Positions 51,101-63,068 are shown, numbered from the stretch's first letter. The stretch is 64,000 nt of DNA from Strigops habroptila (GCF_004027225.2 NC_046358.1:69521028-69585027), one strand, 5' to 3'. A program made the numbers and translations. Notes: generated by a model from the sequence alone, not told the origin.

Positions 51101-53267
51101 GGGCTGGGCAGAGGTCAGGAAGCAGCTCCAGGAGTTCACACACACCACCCAGGTAAAGGCCTGGAACAGCCCATCCCAATAAAAGCTTATCCCTAACCCA
51201 CACGTCAAAGGCGGGCCGCCCCAGCCAGCTGCTGGGGCCAACACACTGCTCCCAGCTGGAGCAGGGAAGCTTTCCATAGAGCCTTGCTGTGGCTTTGGCC
51301 TCAGCCCACCAAGTGATGCTCTCAAGGCTGTGCCGTCCCTCCTACTAGAAGAAGGAGAGCAGCCGTTATGTCTGCTCATTGCTGGACCATATTGGTCCCT
51401 CCCGTGTTTCAGCACAAGCATTTAGGCATCTGTACAATAAACTGGGTCTGTGTTCAACCTTGTCCAAGTCTAGGCTGAATCTGAATCAGCTTCCCAGTGT
51501 GGTTCCCCCTGGGCCTGAGGATTATTTACACCACACTCGGGAATGGGCTGGCCCACTGTGGTGGGGAGAGACTGAGGTGATGTGAGCAGGCTTGGCTCAG
51601 GTGGGGATTGCTGTCTGGCAATGATGGCAGCAGTGGGAAGAAGGGTGGTGCTGAGGTGCCTGCCACACTTGGGGAAAAGGGCTTTGGAAACCGAGCAGAG
51701 GCTTGTTTTTCTGTGGTAGACAAGGCTATAGATGTGCTCCCAGACCCCTTCCATGTCACCCACAGCAGCCTAAGGAAGTGCTCCACTACTGTCCGGTCAG
51801 GTAAAGCTGAACACCTAAACTGGGTGTATCTTTGTGGCCAAAAGAATGGAGATGCTGTGGCTGAGAGGTGGAGCACTGCACAGGGAGCAGGTCCTGCTCC
51901 TGGCTCTGCTGTGCACCTTAGGGGTGAGCTCAGACAAACACCTCAGGTCCTCCTTGTGACACAGGGACCGTGTGGTTACTTTGGGTGAGGTGGTGATGTA
52001 CTGCCCAGAGACACTGTGCAAAACCAACTGCAGTTCCATCTAAAAGGGAAGGTGACTTCCCTTTGCAATGAACTACTGGTGTAGAGGTGTGAAAGCTGTG
52101 TCTGTGTGCCAAATCCAGTGACCGCTGACCAGTTGTGAAGCTGCTGGAGGAGGAAATCATGGGTGGCTCTGGTGCCCCAGCCTGTGCTCTGGTCAGGGAA
52201 GGGAGCCCAGATGATGCCTGCAGAAAGCTGTGCTGTCATCACCAGGCTTCCTTCCCTGAGCACATCAGTTTGGGGTTGCTTCTGTAGCCTAATGCTAAGT
52301 GGTGTTGGAACCGAGTGATGGGGAAGTGGTCACTCCCATCTCACAGAGCTTTCTCCATGGTTTTTGCCCCACAAGGAGGATTTGGAGCAGGAGAGAAGCC
52401 AGCTGCTGACTCGGGCCATTGTGGCAGAAGAGCAGGTGTCAGAGCTGCAGGAATACGTAGACAAGCATCTTGCAAGGTGAGATGGTGGGATCCCCCCTCA
52501 CACGTTCTCTGCTCTGTGCTCCAAGTTTCTCTCCCAGGATAATTGCCAGGGACAATGGCCATCGCTTTCCCACAGCGCTGCCAGCGGGGCTGATGTCCCA
52601 GAGTACATCCAGCTGTGCTGCAGCTGCCACCAGTCCTTCTGGAGGGCAGTGGGGCAACATCTGGCCTTACCTGTGCGTTCACTCATCTTTTGGAGGAATC
52701 TAAGAGAAGAATCTTAGCTGGAAGCTAAGAGAAGCAACCCCTCTCATAGCTGCAATCTTCCAGCAGCCCCTAATGTACCGTCCTCTTTCCCTTTGGGGCC
52801 CATCATGCCCCAATGCAGGGAGAACAGGTGCTTGGGCAAGGAAGGGTGAGGAAAAGCAAAGCATATCTGTTGGAGCAATGGTCCAACTGTGCCTGCTCTA
52901 ACTCCACAGAGCCAGTGCCTGCTGTGAACTCAGGTCAGACTCACAGGTTTGTTACCTGGCAAATGCCTCTTCCTTGGGAAAAGGCTGGTTTTGTATCTGC
53001 CAGGACTCAGTTCCCAGCACGCTCAGTGCCTGGGTTGGCTGCTCTGCATTAACTGACACTGACTGTGTGTCCTTAGCAAACACAAGGCACAGCATCCATT
53101 TAAACAAATCACTCAGGATTGTGAATCCACAGGCAACCACGGTGCTGCTTCCCCACTGCAGGTACAAGCAGGAGATCCTCCAGCTGAGGAAGCCGCGTGT
53201 GCTCAGTGCTGGGGCAGCCGATACCCACTCGCTGCCCAGAGCCAGGACTGTCAGACATGAACCGTAG
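39172..53267 (+). CDS. CCDC78: CCDC78, coiled-coil protein of deuterosome-driven centriole amplification
   Basis: Fourteen plus-strand exons join in frame: 39508-39636, 39828-39914, 40181-40360, 43749-43889, 43974-44024, 44674-44762, 45367-45445, 46535-46660, 47313-47524, 48155-48326, 48990-49033, 51086-51152, 52376-52476 and 53162-53267. A first exon ending at 39245 (MDFGIVAEKEN) is likely; its start is uncertain. At least 527 residues result, longer than the human protein of about 440. CCDC78 helps build deuterosomes for centriole multiplication in multiciliated cells and is also linked to muscle disease in human. Visible segments are LQDRNERLGQLGDLPERM, FSKDLVDLQIETNKMKEQYE, ALETRVLELEL, AENSQLQLRLKELNEEY, and YRTREEQLARAARGYKKRM, which matches the human LEDIRAAHRSREQQLARAA region. 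Nearly the whole chain is heptad-like coiled coil. It ends RARTVRHEP. The gene is tail to tail with ANTKMT, as in human. Confidence 0.92.
43236..43530 (+). mobile_element. CR1 LINE 3' fragment in CCDC78 intron
   Basis: A plus-orientation CR1 3' end, from GTCTTCATCAGGGACTATAG to CTATGATTCTATT, in the long intron between the CCDC78 exons ending at 40360 and starting at 43749. The rest of that intron (40361-43235) shows no repeat or exon that I recognise. Confidence 0.9.
45632..46217 (-). mobile_element. CR1 LINE 3' fragment in CCDC78 intron
   Basis: A minus-orientation CR1 copy of about 590 bases, beginning TTCATAGAATCATAGAATTC and ending at CGACCTGCTGCTCA, antisense to CCDC78. Confidence 0.92.
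49772..50151 (-). mobile_element. CR1 LINE 3' fragment in CCDC78 intron
   Basis: A minus-orientation CR1 3' end starting at ATCATAGAATCACAAGAGTG and ending in TTCTCCAGGCTGAAC, in the intron 49034-51085. Confidence 0.92.
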
Positions 53268-53936
53268 CTCTCCACCACGGCTCTGAGGAGCAGGAAGAGC
53301 AGGATTCCAAAGGAAGGAGCTTTCTGTTTTGTGGACTGGCCAGGGCACGCATCCTTCCCTTGCTGAGAGCTGGGAGGCACAGCAAGGGCAACCACGTGGG
53401 TGTTCTGGGTCTCAAATTCACAGCACTAACATGAGACAAGACAACTGTGTCTCATCTATCCTGACCCCTCAGCTGCAGGAATTCTGCTGTTCCCTGAGCA
53501 CATCACGCCTGGGACACAGGGTCAGATTCCCAGGCAGCTTTTTACTGCGGGGCTCCAGGTTCCCATTCCTGCAATAACATTTCTCCTGGGTCAGACCTAG
53601 ACTGGAGTCCAAGGACTAACTCTGCTCCCTTCTCAGCTCCTAAGAGATAAGGCCAGGACTGGTATGAGACAGACTTTGGTCTAAGAGGCTAGAGAAAGGG
53701 GGTGAGCTGCTCTTTTGTGGTGGGAAAGCCCTTTTTCCTCTGTTTCAGTGGAAAATGGAATGTTACACAAGGTGAGCAGGACCAAACTGATCCTTCATTG
53801 GGAGGGGAGCTGGACAAACTCCCTCCTGAGCTGCCTCCAAAGGGTCAGAGCAAAGCCTGAGGCTGGGAGCAGCTCTGGCTCCAGGAGCACTCTGTAGCTC
53901 AAAGGCAAAGCAAAAGTCTCAAGAACCAACCAAACG

Positions 53937-53942
53937 TTTATT
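53937..53942 (-). terminator. Candidate ANTKMT polyadenylation signal
   Basis: TTTATT on the plus strand gives AATAAA on the minus strand, about 260 bases past the ANTKMT stop codon. Only about 670 bases separate it from the CCDC78 stop on the other strand, so the two transcripts probably end very close together or overlap. Confidence 0.65.
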
Positions 53943-54201
53943 TTGAAAACTGAACTATAAATAAGGCAGCAAACGTACAGAAAGAGGCACTGGAGGTTTA
54001 GCCCTTAAATCCTGCAATAATTCCAGGATTTCTAGGTCTGATTTTCCCCTCCCTTGCTTCCCCCAAACTGCCCACTCATTGGAAAACTAAGGGACTGCCA
54101 CCCTGCAAGTCCCTGGGAAAAAGCCTGGCCAAGCAGCCCTAAGCTGAGCCCAAGGGCTGGAAGGGCTCCAGTGCTTAATGCCAGGCTTAAGGAGCCTGCT
54201 C

Positions 54202-56647
54202 TTAGACCCGGCTTCCCTCCACGCTGCTCTGCGCTGCTCGCCGCACCTCCTTCATGTCATAGGCCCAGACTTGCTCCAGCCCCTGCCCGAGGGTGCTGGT
54301 GGGGGTCCAGGAAGGGAAGGGGAAGCGTCCAGCCACCACCCGGGCTTCGTCAGAGAGTTCTGCAAGGAGCTTGGTGGCCAGGGGAGGTTTCTGGGGAGAG
54401 ACAGACAGCCATGTGGTGGCAGTGCCACCAGGGACCACAGGACAGCTTCTCAGCAGGGCTGGTGGGGCCCAAGCAGGCTCCATCAACCAAAGACCCTTCC
54501 AAAACATAGGGCTGGTGCCAGCCCTGTGCATGGTTGGGTCTGGGACCAAGTAACAAGTGATAGGACAAGAGGAAATGGGCTCCAGCTGCACCAGGGGAGG
54601 TTTAGACTGGATATTAGGAACAATTTCTTCCCCACAGGGTGGTCAGGCATTGGAACAGGCTGCCCAGGACAGTGGTGGAGTCACCATCCCTGGAGGTATT
54701 TAAAAGATGTGTAGATGTAGCACTTACTTAGGGACACAGTTTAGTGGTAGCCTTGGCAGTGCTGGGTGGGACTTGATCTTAAAGGTCTTTTCCAACCTAA
54801 ATGATTTTATGATTCTATAAATGTGGATGGTGCTGAGCACCAAACCACTCGTAGAGACTTATCTTTTGAAGAGTGTTTGCCACTGTCCCAGATTATCTCT
54901 CTTTTCTAAGACAACCCTCCTTGGAGCTCACTCTGAACAAGTTGGGATGTGAGGGAGGGACCGACTTACCACGCTGGGGGCCAGAAACACAATCACATTG
55001 TGGCAATCTGAAAGATTCACCTTAAAAGAGAATGAAAAGGGGAATGAAAGAAGCAACAAGCAGAGGGGGAGAAGGAGGAAACTGAGTGTCTCAACACCTT
55101 CTGAATGATCTTCTGAACCTCGGAGGGAGCAGAGATGCCCCACGTGTGGGATGAGGATGTGCTGGTGTGCTTTGGGAGCAGCGCCTCTCTCAAGTGCCTG
55201 CCTCCAGCATCATCTCAGATCCACCTTCCCTGCTGGGTTTCTCTGGTCAGGCCGCAGGTACCTTTAGGAGCACATCTCTGAAGGCCACCATGTGTCAGCA
55301 GCACCTCAGACCTCTCATCAAAGCTGCTCTGAGAAGCAGCACTGCTGCCTGCCGAACCAGCAGCCAGCCACAGGCTGCCCAGGCTGGCGTTCCCTGGGAA
55401 GGAGGATGGTTTTCTACCTCCTGGGAGCAGCGTGGGTTGGGGAAGGAGCAAGCAACCACCAGCAAAGCCTGGCTGGGGCTGCGGACCAAGCCCTAGTGCT
55501 GGCCTGAGCACAGCCAGACCTTGGGACACTGTTACCTTCCACAGGTCTTTCTTCAGGAAGGAAACCTTCCCGTGGTAACCAGCCTTCCAGGCCCGGTAGT
55601 GGGAGAGACACAGGAGCCAGGGATTGAGCTCGTAGCCAACGGCTGGTCTCAGACCTTGCTTATAAGCCTCTAGCACCTGAGGAGAGAGAGCGAGAGCTGA
55701 AACTAAAACGAATCTCAGGGTTGAGTCTGGGCGACGGTTCGGGGGGCAGGGGCTGTGTCCCAGCTCCACTCGCTCCCTCATCATGGGCAGGGTGGCCTCA
55801 GTCCTTGGCACCTTCCTCCTAGAGTGCCTTCCCACCCTGCTCACTGCATGTGATGTCTTCTGTTGCCATCAAGGACCACCTAGGGTTGTCCAGGATCCTC
55901 TAGGACCACCTAGAACAGTCCAAGGCTGTTTATGACCGTCTAGGGCTGTCTAGGGCCACCTAGGGCTTCTCTAGGGCCACCTAGGACTTCTCTAGGGCCA
56001 CCTAGGACCACCTGGAGGTTGTCTAGGACCACCTAGGCCTGTCTAGGACCACCTAGGACCATCTAGGGCTTGCCTAGGGCTACCTAGGACTGTCTAGGGC
56101 CACCAAGAGCTTGTCTAAGACCACCTAGACCACCTGGAGCTTGTCCAGGAGCATCTAGGGCTTGTCTAGGACCACCTAGGGCCACCCAGGAGGGCCATCA
56201 GATGCCCAGCAGGGCGCAGGACAGTAGCCGCTTGGGGGGCCCCCATCCACCATCCTGCTGAGCACAGCCCCCTCCCTGCCCTCCTCGCAGCCCCCTGCCT
56301 GCCCTTACAAGCCGTCCGTCTCCTGATCCCAGATCCACCGTCTTCCCGGAGCGTCCCCGCAGCAGCGCCAGGGCATTCGCCGCTTGCTGCGGGCCGGAGG
56401 GGTGGTAGGGCACCTGGGGAGAGGGGGGTCAGCGCCAGGGGCACGGGAGAGGCCCGGGGTTGGGAGGGGGCATCGGCGGTACCTGCAGCCGCAGGGGCAC
56501 CCGGCGGAAGCCGGGCATCAGCAGCACAGCCCACGTAGCCCAAGCGGTCACCCCGGTGGCCACGGCCAGCTCCAGCAGCGCCCGCCCGCCCAGCGGCCCC
56601 TCGCCCGGCCCGCGCCATGCCGCCTCCCCGGGCTCCCCCGGCTCCAT
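54202..56647 (-). CDS. ANTKMT: ANTKMT (FAM173A), mitochondrial adenine nucleotide translocase lysine methyltransferase
   Basis: Five minus-strand exons join in frame: 56647-56483, 56413-56309, 55676-55536, 55020-54970 and 54390-54202. They encode 216 residues, slightly shorter than human (about 235). The enzyme uses S-adenosylmethionine to methylate a lysine of the ADP/ATP carrier in the mitochondrial inner membrane. The N-terminus is a membrane segment ([21 protein letters not shown]) followed by [14 protein letters not shown]. Next come the SAM-binding motif [44 protein letters not shown], the stretch [13 protein letters not shown] and VWAYDM. All family motifs are present. The start follows the conserved exon-1 layout. 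Its second intron (55677-56308) holds a degenerate tandem repeat, and a CR1 copy lies in the last intron. Confidence 0.95.
54551..54818 (+). mobile_element. CR1 LINE 3' fragment in ANTKMT intron
   Basis: A plus-orientation CR1 3' end, from TAACAAGTGATAGGACAAGA to TTTATGATTCTATA, of the same type as the copy at 21950. It lies antisense in the ANTKMT intron between exons 4 and 5. Confidence 0.9.
55868..56185. repeat. Degenerate minisatellite, CTAGGRCCACCTAGG units
   Basis: About 320 bases consist of imperfect units built on CTAGGACCACCTAGGGCTTGT, roughly 20 to 30 bases each, with the CCTAGG palindrome recurring many times. It occupies much of ANTKMT intron 2. Confidence 0.9.
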
Positions 56648-56780
56648 GGCGGGCGGAAGGGGCGGCCCCGCAGCTCCCGCCCTCCGCCGGGGCCGGGCCG
56701 GGGCTGTCCGCACCGGGCGGGGGGACGGGGCAGGGTCCAGCTCCTTGCCGGGGGAGCTTTGTGTGCGGGGCGGGAGGAGC
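56280..56780. promoter_or_regulatory. CpG island at the ANTKMT 5' end
   Basis: A GC-rich, CpG-dense block covers ANTKMT exons 1 and 2 and about 130 bases upstream of the start at 56647. There is no TATA box at a sensible place. Promoter function is inferred from position. Confidence 0.65.
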
Positions 56781-56789
56781 GGCGCCGCT

Positions 56790-57215
56790 TGTTGCGGCCG
56801 TGCGGGGCTGTGCGGGGCTGGGTACAGCAGTGCCTGGCCGTGCGGGGCTGTGCGTGCCCGTGTGCGGTTGTGCGTGGCTGTGCATGGCTGAGCACGGCTG
56901 CGTGCAGTTGTGTTCGTGGCTGTGAACAGTTGTGTGCAGTTGTACGCTGTTGCTATTGCTTGTGCATAGGTAGTCACAGCTGTGCGTGGTTGTGAGCAGA
57001 CTGGGGCAGCTGTGCCCGCCTGTGTATGGCTGTGCATGGTGATGTGTGCAGGTGTGAACAGCTGCGCGTAGTTGGGCACGCTTTTGGGTAGTTGTACGTG
57101 GCTGTGCATGGCTGCGCACAGTCGTTCACGGCTGTGAGCAGTGCTGTGCACGGTTGTTCACGGCTGCGAGCAGAGCTGTGCACGGTTGTTCACGACTGTG
57201 TGTGCCACAGGCGGT
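56790..57215. repeat. Minisatellite with a 10-base GGCTGTGCGT-type unit
   Basis: About 40 imperfect copies of a 10-base unit (GGCTGTGCGT and variants such as AGTTGTGTGC) lie just upstream of ANTKMT. Copies nearest the gene are CpG-rich and later ones have more TG, as expected from CpG decay. Open frames through it are repeat artefacts. Confidence 0.9.
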
Positions 57216-57654
57216 GGGTCTCCCGCTGCGAGGGAGCCGCGACTGTGGGAAAATTCCAGGCTGTGGGATGCGGGGGGGCTGGGCCCCACAGCTCCTGCCC
57301 ACCTGCAATTAACCCCCCCAACCCCAACGTGGGAACAATGACAGCTCAGGAGGGCAACGGCTCCCAAAGGGCGGCAGGTCCCTGCCCGCACGGCCCCCGC
57401 TGTCATCTTCCTCCCTGGCTCCCCCTGGCCACTGGGTCAGGGCTTCCTGGGGATCCCCTCCAGCACTGTATTGGGGTGTCCCCTGAGAGATGGGGATGGT
57501 CCCAGGGGTCTATGCCATGGCTAGTGGCACCCCACAGGCTGACCAGCCTCCTCCAGGGCTTTGGGGTGCCCTGGGACATCCATCACCGACTGACTACCTG
57601 TGGGTAGCCCCAGCTTTGGGGTGCAAGGGAGTGGGACTCGGGGGGCTTTTTACA

Positions 57655-57938
57655 GGGGCCTGTAGGGACAGGACAAGGGGGAATGGCTTTACCCTGACAA
57701 AGGGAGATTGACGTGAACTCTTAGGCAGAAGTTCTTCCCTGTGAGGGTGCTGAGGCGCTGGCACAGGTTGCCCAGAGAAGCTGTGGCTGCCCCATCCCTG
57801 GCAGTGTTCAAGGCCAGGTTGGACACAGGGGCTTGGAGCAATCTGCTCTGGTGGAAGGTGTCCCTGCCCATGGCAGGGGGTTGGAACTGGATGAGCTTTA
57901 AGGTCCCTTCCAGCCCAAACCATTACATGATTCTATTA
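57655..57938 (+). mobile_element. CR1 LINE 3' fragment
   Basis: A plus-orientation CR1 3' end, from GGGGCCTGTAGGGACAGG to the TGATTCTATTATT tail. Confidence 0.9.
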
Positions 57939-59121
57939 TTGTGGAGTGGGATTCCTACCTCCTCAGCCCTGTGGAAGGCACCGGCCTCCCTCGAGACCCC
58001 CTTTGCCAATGATCCAATATAGGCAGTGGCCAAGGGACGAGCTGCCAAAGGCAAGCACGTGTTTCACTCTAGTCTCACCTTTATTTGTGGGAACCAAACA
58101 TTCCACCCTTGGAATGAGGATGCACACATATGCACATGTGTGCTCTACCCTCAAACCACACCATGCAGCTCAGGATGCTTAACAACAACCAGACCCCATT
58201 AAACACAGCCCTGGAGCAGCAATGCAGCTCCACTGGGGAGGAAACACCATCCGTAGAGCCCAGAGATATTGCCCAAGGATGTTCTCCCTCCCTACCCCGA
58301 CGTGGCTGCAGCCAAATCGAGAGCCACGGGGATTGCTCCGATTTTCTGGTGGGGCCAGTTAAGGCTGAGAGTGAGCAGAAAATCTGGGGAAATAGGAGCT
58401 GGGGGAAGAGGGGGCCAGGGGCTGTGGAGGAGGAGGATGGTCTGTGTGGACGAGCTGGTCCCTGGGGCAGCCCAAGGCCCTGCCGTGATGCTGCAGAGCA
58501 AATTAATTAAGGAAGCAATCCCCAGGCAGGGCTGAACTGTCTGTGCTGGGCCCCTGGGACATGGTGAGGGGTGGGAGCATCCCCCTTCTGCCCCAGCCCG
58601 GGGTGTCCTCAGCATCTCGGGACACTGTGCGAGGGGACCATTGGGATGCGCCACTGGAGCCAAAGACCTTTTAATCCACCTCTTTCCAGGGCAGCTTCCC
58701 TCCGGCGGGGCCGCGGTGGCTGCAAAGCAGCCCCGACCGCCAGGAATTTGTCACTATGCGCTGGGAAAGCTGCTTCCCAACAGCTGCCGGCAGCCGGACC
58801 CACCGGGCGCAGGCGCATTGGACTGGGAGAGCCGGGGTGAGGGGCTGCGGGGCCCCCAGCATCCCTCCCCGCCACAGGGATGCTGCTGGCTTGGCTTTGA
58901 CCCAGCCAAATGGGGGCCTCGAAGCAGCCTTTTACACCAGGCTTCAGGGCACAGCTCCCCGAGGGGTGGCAGGGCTGGGGGATGTCAGTGTCCTCGGGGA
59001 CACCAGGCTCACGCTTCTCTGCTTGCTGAGGGTCCTGCCCTCTGGTCCCTTCTCTGCTGCCCCATGAGGACACCCAAACTGCCCCATCCTATCTGCTGCT
59101 GGGCTTCCTCCGGCTGCGGGG

Positions 59122-59520
59122 CATCATCCTGACCCTCTGATTATCTCTGAACCCCAAGGGCATCATTCTGACCCTGTGGGGCACCCCCAAACCCCAAGGG
59201 CATCATTCTGATCCTATGGGGCTTCCCCTGGCCCCAAGGCATCATCCTGATTCTATGGGGTATCCCTGAACCTCAAGGGCATCAACCTGACTCTATGGTG
59301 CATCTCTGGTCCCAGGAGCATCATCCAACCCTGTGAGGCACCCCCAACCCTCAAGGGCATCATCCTGACCCTATGGGCAATCCCCTGGCCCCGGGGCATC
59401 AACCTGACCCTGTAGTGCATCCCCTGGTCCCAGGTGCATCATCCGCCCCTATAGGGTATCTGTGAACACCAAGGTATCATCCTGACCCTGTGGGGGCCCC
59501 CCTGGGTCCCAGGAGCATCC
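59122..59520 (+). repeat. Minisatellite with a 40-base unit, about 10 copies
   Basis: Ten imperfect units of about 39-40 bases each begin GCATCATCCTGACCCTRTGG and end in CCCCAAGG or CCCAGG. Units differ by many substitutions, so the array is old, but the period is well kept. No gene overlaps it. Confidence 0.92.
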
Positions 59521-61400
59521 TCCTGCCCCGCGCCAGCTCCTGGGCTCCTGGGCAGGGCAGGCAGCAGAGGCAGGGCAGGCAAGGCAGGCAGGGCAGGCAG
59601 GATGAACAGCGTGGGCAGGATGGGCAGCACAGGCAGGACAGGACTGGCCATCCCGGGGTGGCTGCCGAGGGCCGCAGCGGGGCTGAGAGGGGCCTCCCCT
59701 TTGTGCCTCCCCTTTGTGCCCCGTGATTCACTGGTTCGGGCTTTCATCAGCAGCAGCCGGGGAGAAGGAGGGTGAAGGGGCAGGAGAGGGGGAGGAAGGG
59801 CTGGAGGCGAGGGGGAGATGGCGGGAAACGGTGCTGCCTTTGTGCGACAGGGCTGGGGACAGCGATGGGGACACCCAGGCAGTGCCACTGCTCTGTGCCT
59901 TCCCATCCCAGCCTGGACACCCATTGGCAGCGTGGCCGAAGAGCTCCATGTGTCCCCGCCTGCCTGGACACCTGGGTCCACAAAGCGGCTGATCCCATGG
60001 GATGAGGAGCCCCGGCACCTCCCTGGGCACATTTCCATTTAGGGACGTGTTGTGAGCATGCTGCCCTCCATGGTGTCCCCAGACCTCCCATCGCAGGGAC
60101 TGGGTTTGGAGCGGGTCTGGCTAGTCCATCCCTGGGGATGCTGCATCCACCCTTGTCCAAGTGAGCACCTCAGGGGGACCCTTCCCTGTGCTGCCTGCAG
60201 ACCTTCGCCATCGTCACCACCCTCACCGAGCCCAGCTGAGCTCCACTGCCCCCCAGAGCCCCCCAGCTCCCAAAGCTGGTCTGGCCTCCCAAAGCAGACC
60301 CTGTCACAACATGGTCCCCAGCTCTCCCCCCTCACCCCACCACATTTTCCATCCTGCTGAGGAAATATTAACTGGGATGGAGTTTGGCTCATTGTGTTTT
60401 TACCCTCCGTGGCCAAGAGGCTGGACAGGAATTTGGCTTGGCCAGGGCTGGACTCTGCTTTCAGGGAATTGCTCAGATAACTGGCCCTGGGGAGATGGGG
60501 ATGATGGGGCTGTGGGATGCTGGATGCTGCCATGGCAGCCCTGAGCAGCAGGGAAAGGCTGTTATCCCCATCCTACAGTAGCGAAACTGAGGCACTGGCT
60601 TCCTGGATTCCCTGTGGGATGGGCCCATAGGAAGCGCTTGTGCCCTGGCTGGAGCCCAGCCGCAGGAAGCAAGAGCAGCCAACCCAATCTGACCCAGGGC
60701 AGAGGGCACCGAAAACAGCCCGAACCCCCCACAGCGGTGAGCGAGGCACAGAACAGCCCTTTCCGCAGCAGCAGAACAAACTGCTCTGGCCAAATAAACA
60801 GATTTGAAGCAAAACAAGAGATTCTGGTGCTGGGCAGATGCCGCCGGATGCTCGGCGCATTAAATCCTGTTCTTCAGCTGAGAGGAATGCGCAGGATTGC
60901 GGTGGGGTCGGAGCAGCCGTGATTTACCCTCGATGTGTGCGGAGGATGCTGTGGGCAGCACAATTCCCTTTGCACCTCATTTATTGCTTTTCCATCCCCA
61001 TTTTCCCTCCTCCTCCACTGGGTTTCCCATCCTTCCCCCTTCCCACTGCCTTGCTCAGTTCCTGCCTGTTGCCAAAATCCGGGGGGATTCTGGCATCCTC
61101 AAGAGCCGGGCGTGGAGCATCGGACTCCCCCAGGGATGGATCCTGCCCTCGGGCCCAGCCTGGCCCCAAAATGAGCACCAGCCCTTTAGCAGGAAAGCAT
61201 AAAATAAGCATCAAATTCTTCTCTGGGGAAAACATGTGTTGCATATCAAACCCGCCACCAGCTCACGGGCAGGATCATATCACAAGCAGATCATTTTATA
61301 CACACACACACATTTATATGTATATATTTGAATTCCAAAGCCCACAGCACTCATTGGAAATGGTTTCTTGGCAAGGCAAAGTGCATTGTAGACAGCAAGG

Positions 61401-61785
61401 GCATCAAATGAAGTCCAACCAGGCCAAGTGCAAGGTCTCCTGCACATGGGCTGTGGCAATCCCAAGCACAAACACAGGCTGGGGGAGACTGGATGGAGCA
61501 GCCCCAAGGAGAAGGACTTGGGGGTGTTGGTCACTGAGAAGCTTCCGTGACCCGGCTTCAATGTGCACTTGAGCCCAGAACCCCCCGTGTGCTGGGCTGC
61601 ATCCCCAGAGCATGAGCAGCAGGTCGAGGGAGGGATTCTCCCCCTCTGCTGCGCTCTGGGGAGACCCCCCCTGCAGTCCTGATCCAGCTCTGGGGCAACA
61701 ACACAAGAGGGACGTGGAGCTGTTGGAGCGAGTCCAGAGGAGGCCACGGAGATGCTGCGAGGGCTGGAGCAGCTCTGCTCTGGCT
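61401..61785 (+). mobile_element. CR1 LINE internal fragment, both ends missing
   Basis: A plus-orientation CR1 segment from the AAGTCCAACCAGGCCAAGTG region (end of ORF2) to GAGCAGCTCTGCTCTGG. The usual 3' terminus is absent, so it was cut at both ends. Confidence 0.88.
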
Positions 61786-62280
61786 GCTCAGGGGCTGAGC
61801 TTTTCCAGCACTGAGCTCCTACGGGCATCACTGATGTGGAGGAAAGGTCCTGGCTGGGGTTCCTGTGCCCCATCACTGCTGGGGTCCTGTCCCCCTCCAC
61901 ACCACCACACACAGCCCACAGGAGCCCATGGAGGGGGGCAGTGGTGGGGCTGGGACACCAGCACGATGTAGTCCAGCACCGCGAGGCCTTGTGGCCAGTG
62001 GCTTTGACGAGAATCAGCCCTGACAATGGCTAGTCAACCCCCGGCATGGGCCCACTGCCAATACCCAGAAAGAGGAACCTCAAAATGACCCATCCCAGGG
62101 ATGCAGCATTTAGAAACAGCAATGTATCACTTTATGTAGAGAGATATATAAAGAGTAGTAGTGTTTCCAGGGCAGGGTCAGTGGCTGGAGCTGGCACATG
62201 GGGAGGCACGGGCTCGCTGGTGACCATCCCGCTCAGCTGCCTACAAACCAAGGAGTCTCACACACATGCTCTACAAAGAC

Positions 62281-63068
62281 AGCTTAGTTTATCAAAAAAG
62301 TCACACATTTGGTATCGTTATCACTGTAGTGCACATACAATGCCCCCCACCCCCATGGCCAAAACACTCCCCCCGTCCGGCACACTGTGACCCACCGGGA
62401 TGACCCGGCAGCCGCTGCGAGGCCACGGTGGCAGGATGGGCAGCATGTCCCGGCCTGTCCCAACCTCTCCCCACTCCTATGGCACCTTCCTGCATCGGTG
62501 CTTTGGTCCTGCACCAGCCTTCCTACCCCCTCGCCATCCCCTCACTTCCTTCAGCCTCACTCCTCTTCCTCAGCATCCACTCCATGGCCCCTGCCCATTC
62601 CCCCCGCTGCAGGCAGGGCCAGGGCAAGGCTCGCTGCCATCCTGCTCCCACTTCCACCCCTGACATTACAAATCACCTCCTGGCCCTTCCACACCCCACT
62701 ATGGCACCCACTGCCATGGCCACCCATCACCGTGCCCTCCCGGGGGGGACAACAGCCACCCCCATCGTGCTGCACGCACAGCACCCCCTGAGCCTGCAGC
62801 ACCCCGGTCCCCTGGGAGCCCCCAACCCCCTGCCCCACACCACGGCACCCCTCACCCGGGCAGGTCCCTGGGAAAACCCCTTCCCTTCCAGCAGGATTTT
62901 CCCAGGACACCCCCAGCCCATCGGTGGGTGCTGCTGGAGCCCGGCTGCACGGCAAGGACCAAATCACTGCCCCTCTCTCCAGGCACCATCCAACCCCAGG
63001 GATGCTCTCGCTGCCTGCAGGACCCCGCAGCACCCGTGGGGCTGGGCTGTCCCCCCGCCCCGAGCCGC
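62281..63068. other. Sequence downstream of the METRN stop codon
   Basis: This probably contains the METRN 3' untranslated region. A GATAAA variant polyadenylation word lies on the minus strand near 62290. No repeat or coding segment was recognised. Confidence 0.4.

Larger units (their letters stand above)
57216..62280. other. Gene-free interval between ANTKMT and METRN
   Basis: No exon of a known gene was recognised on either strand. It contains two CR1 fragments (57655, 61401), a 40-base minisatellite (59122), a small GGCAG-rich patch near 59550-59640 and a CA/TA microsatellite at 61296-61330. Confidence 0.55.

Noticed and set aside
56429-57151. Histidine- and threonine-rich open frames over the 10-base repeat
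   Set aside because: The repeat unit lacks stop codons in these frames, so the peptides only translate the minisatellite.
59477-59731. Cysteine-proline-leucine repeat peptide on the minus strand
   Set aside because: It comes from a GGCAG-type simple repeat. The regular CLPCLPC pattern is not a known domain.
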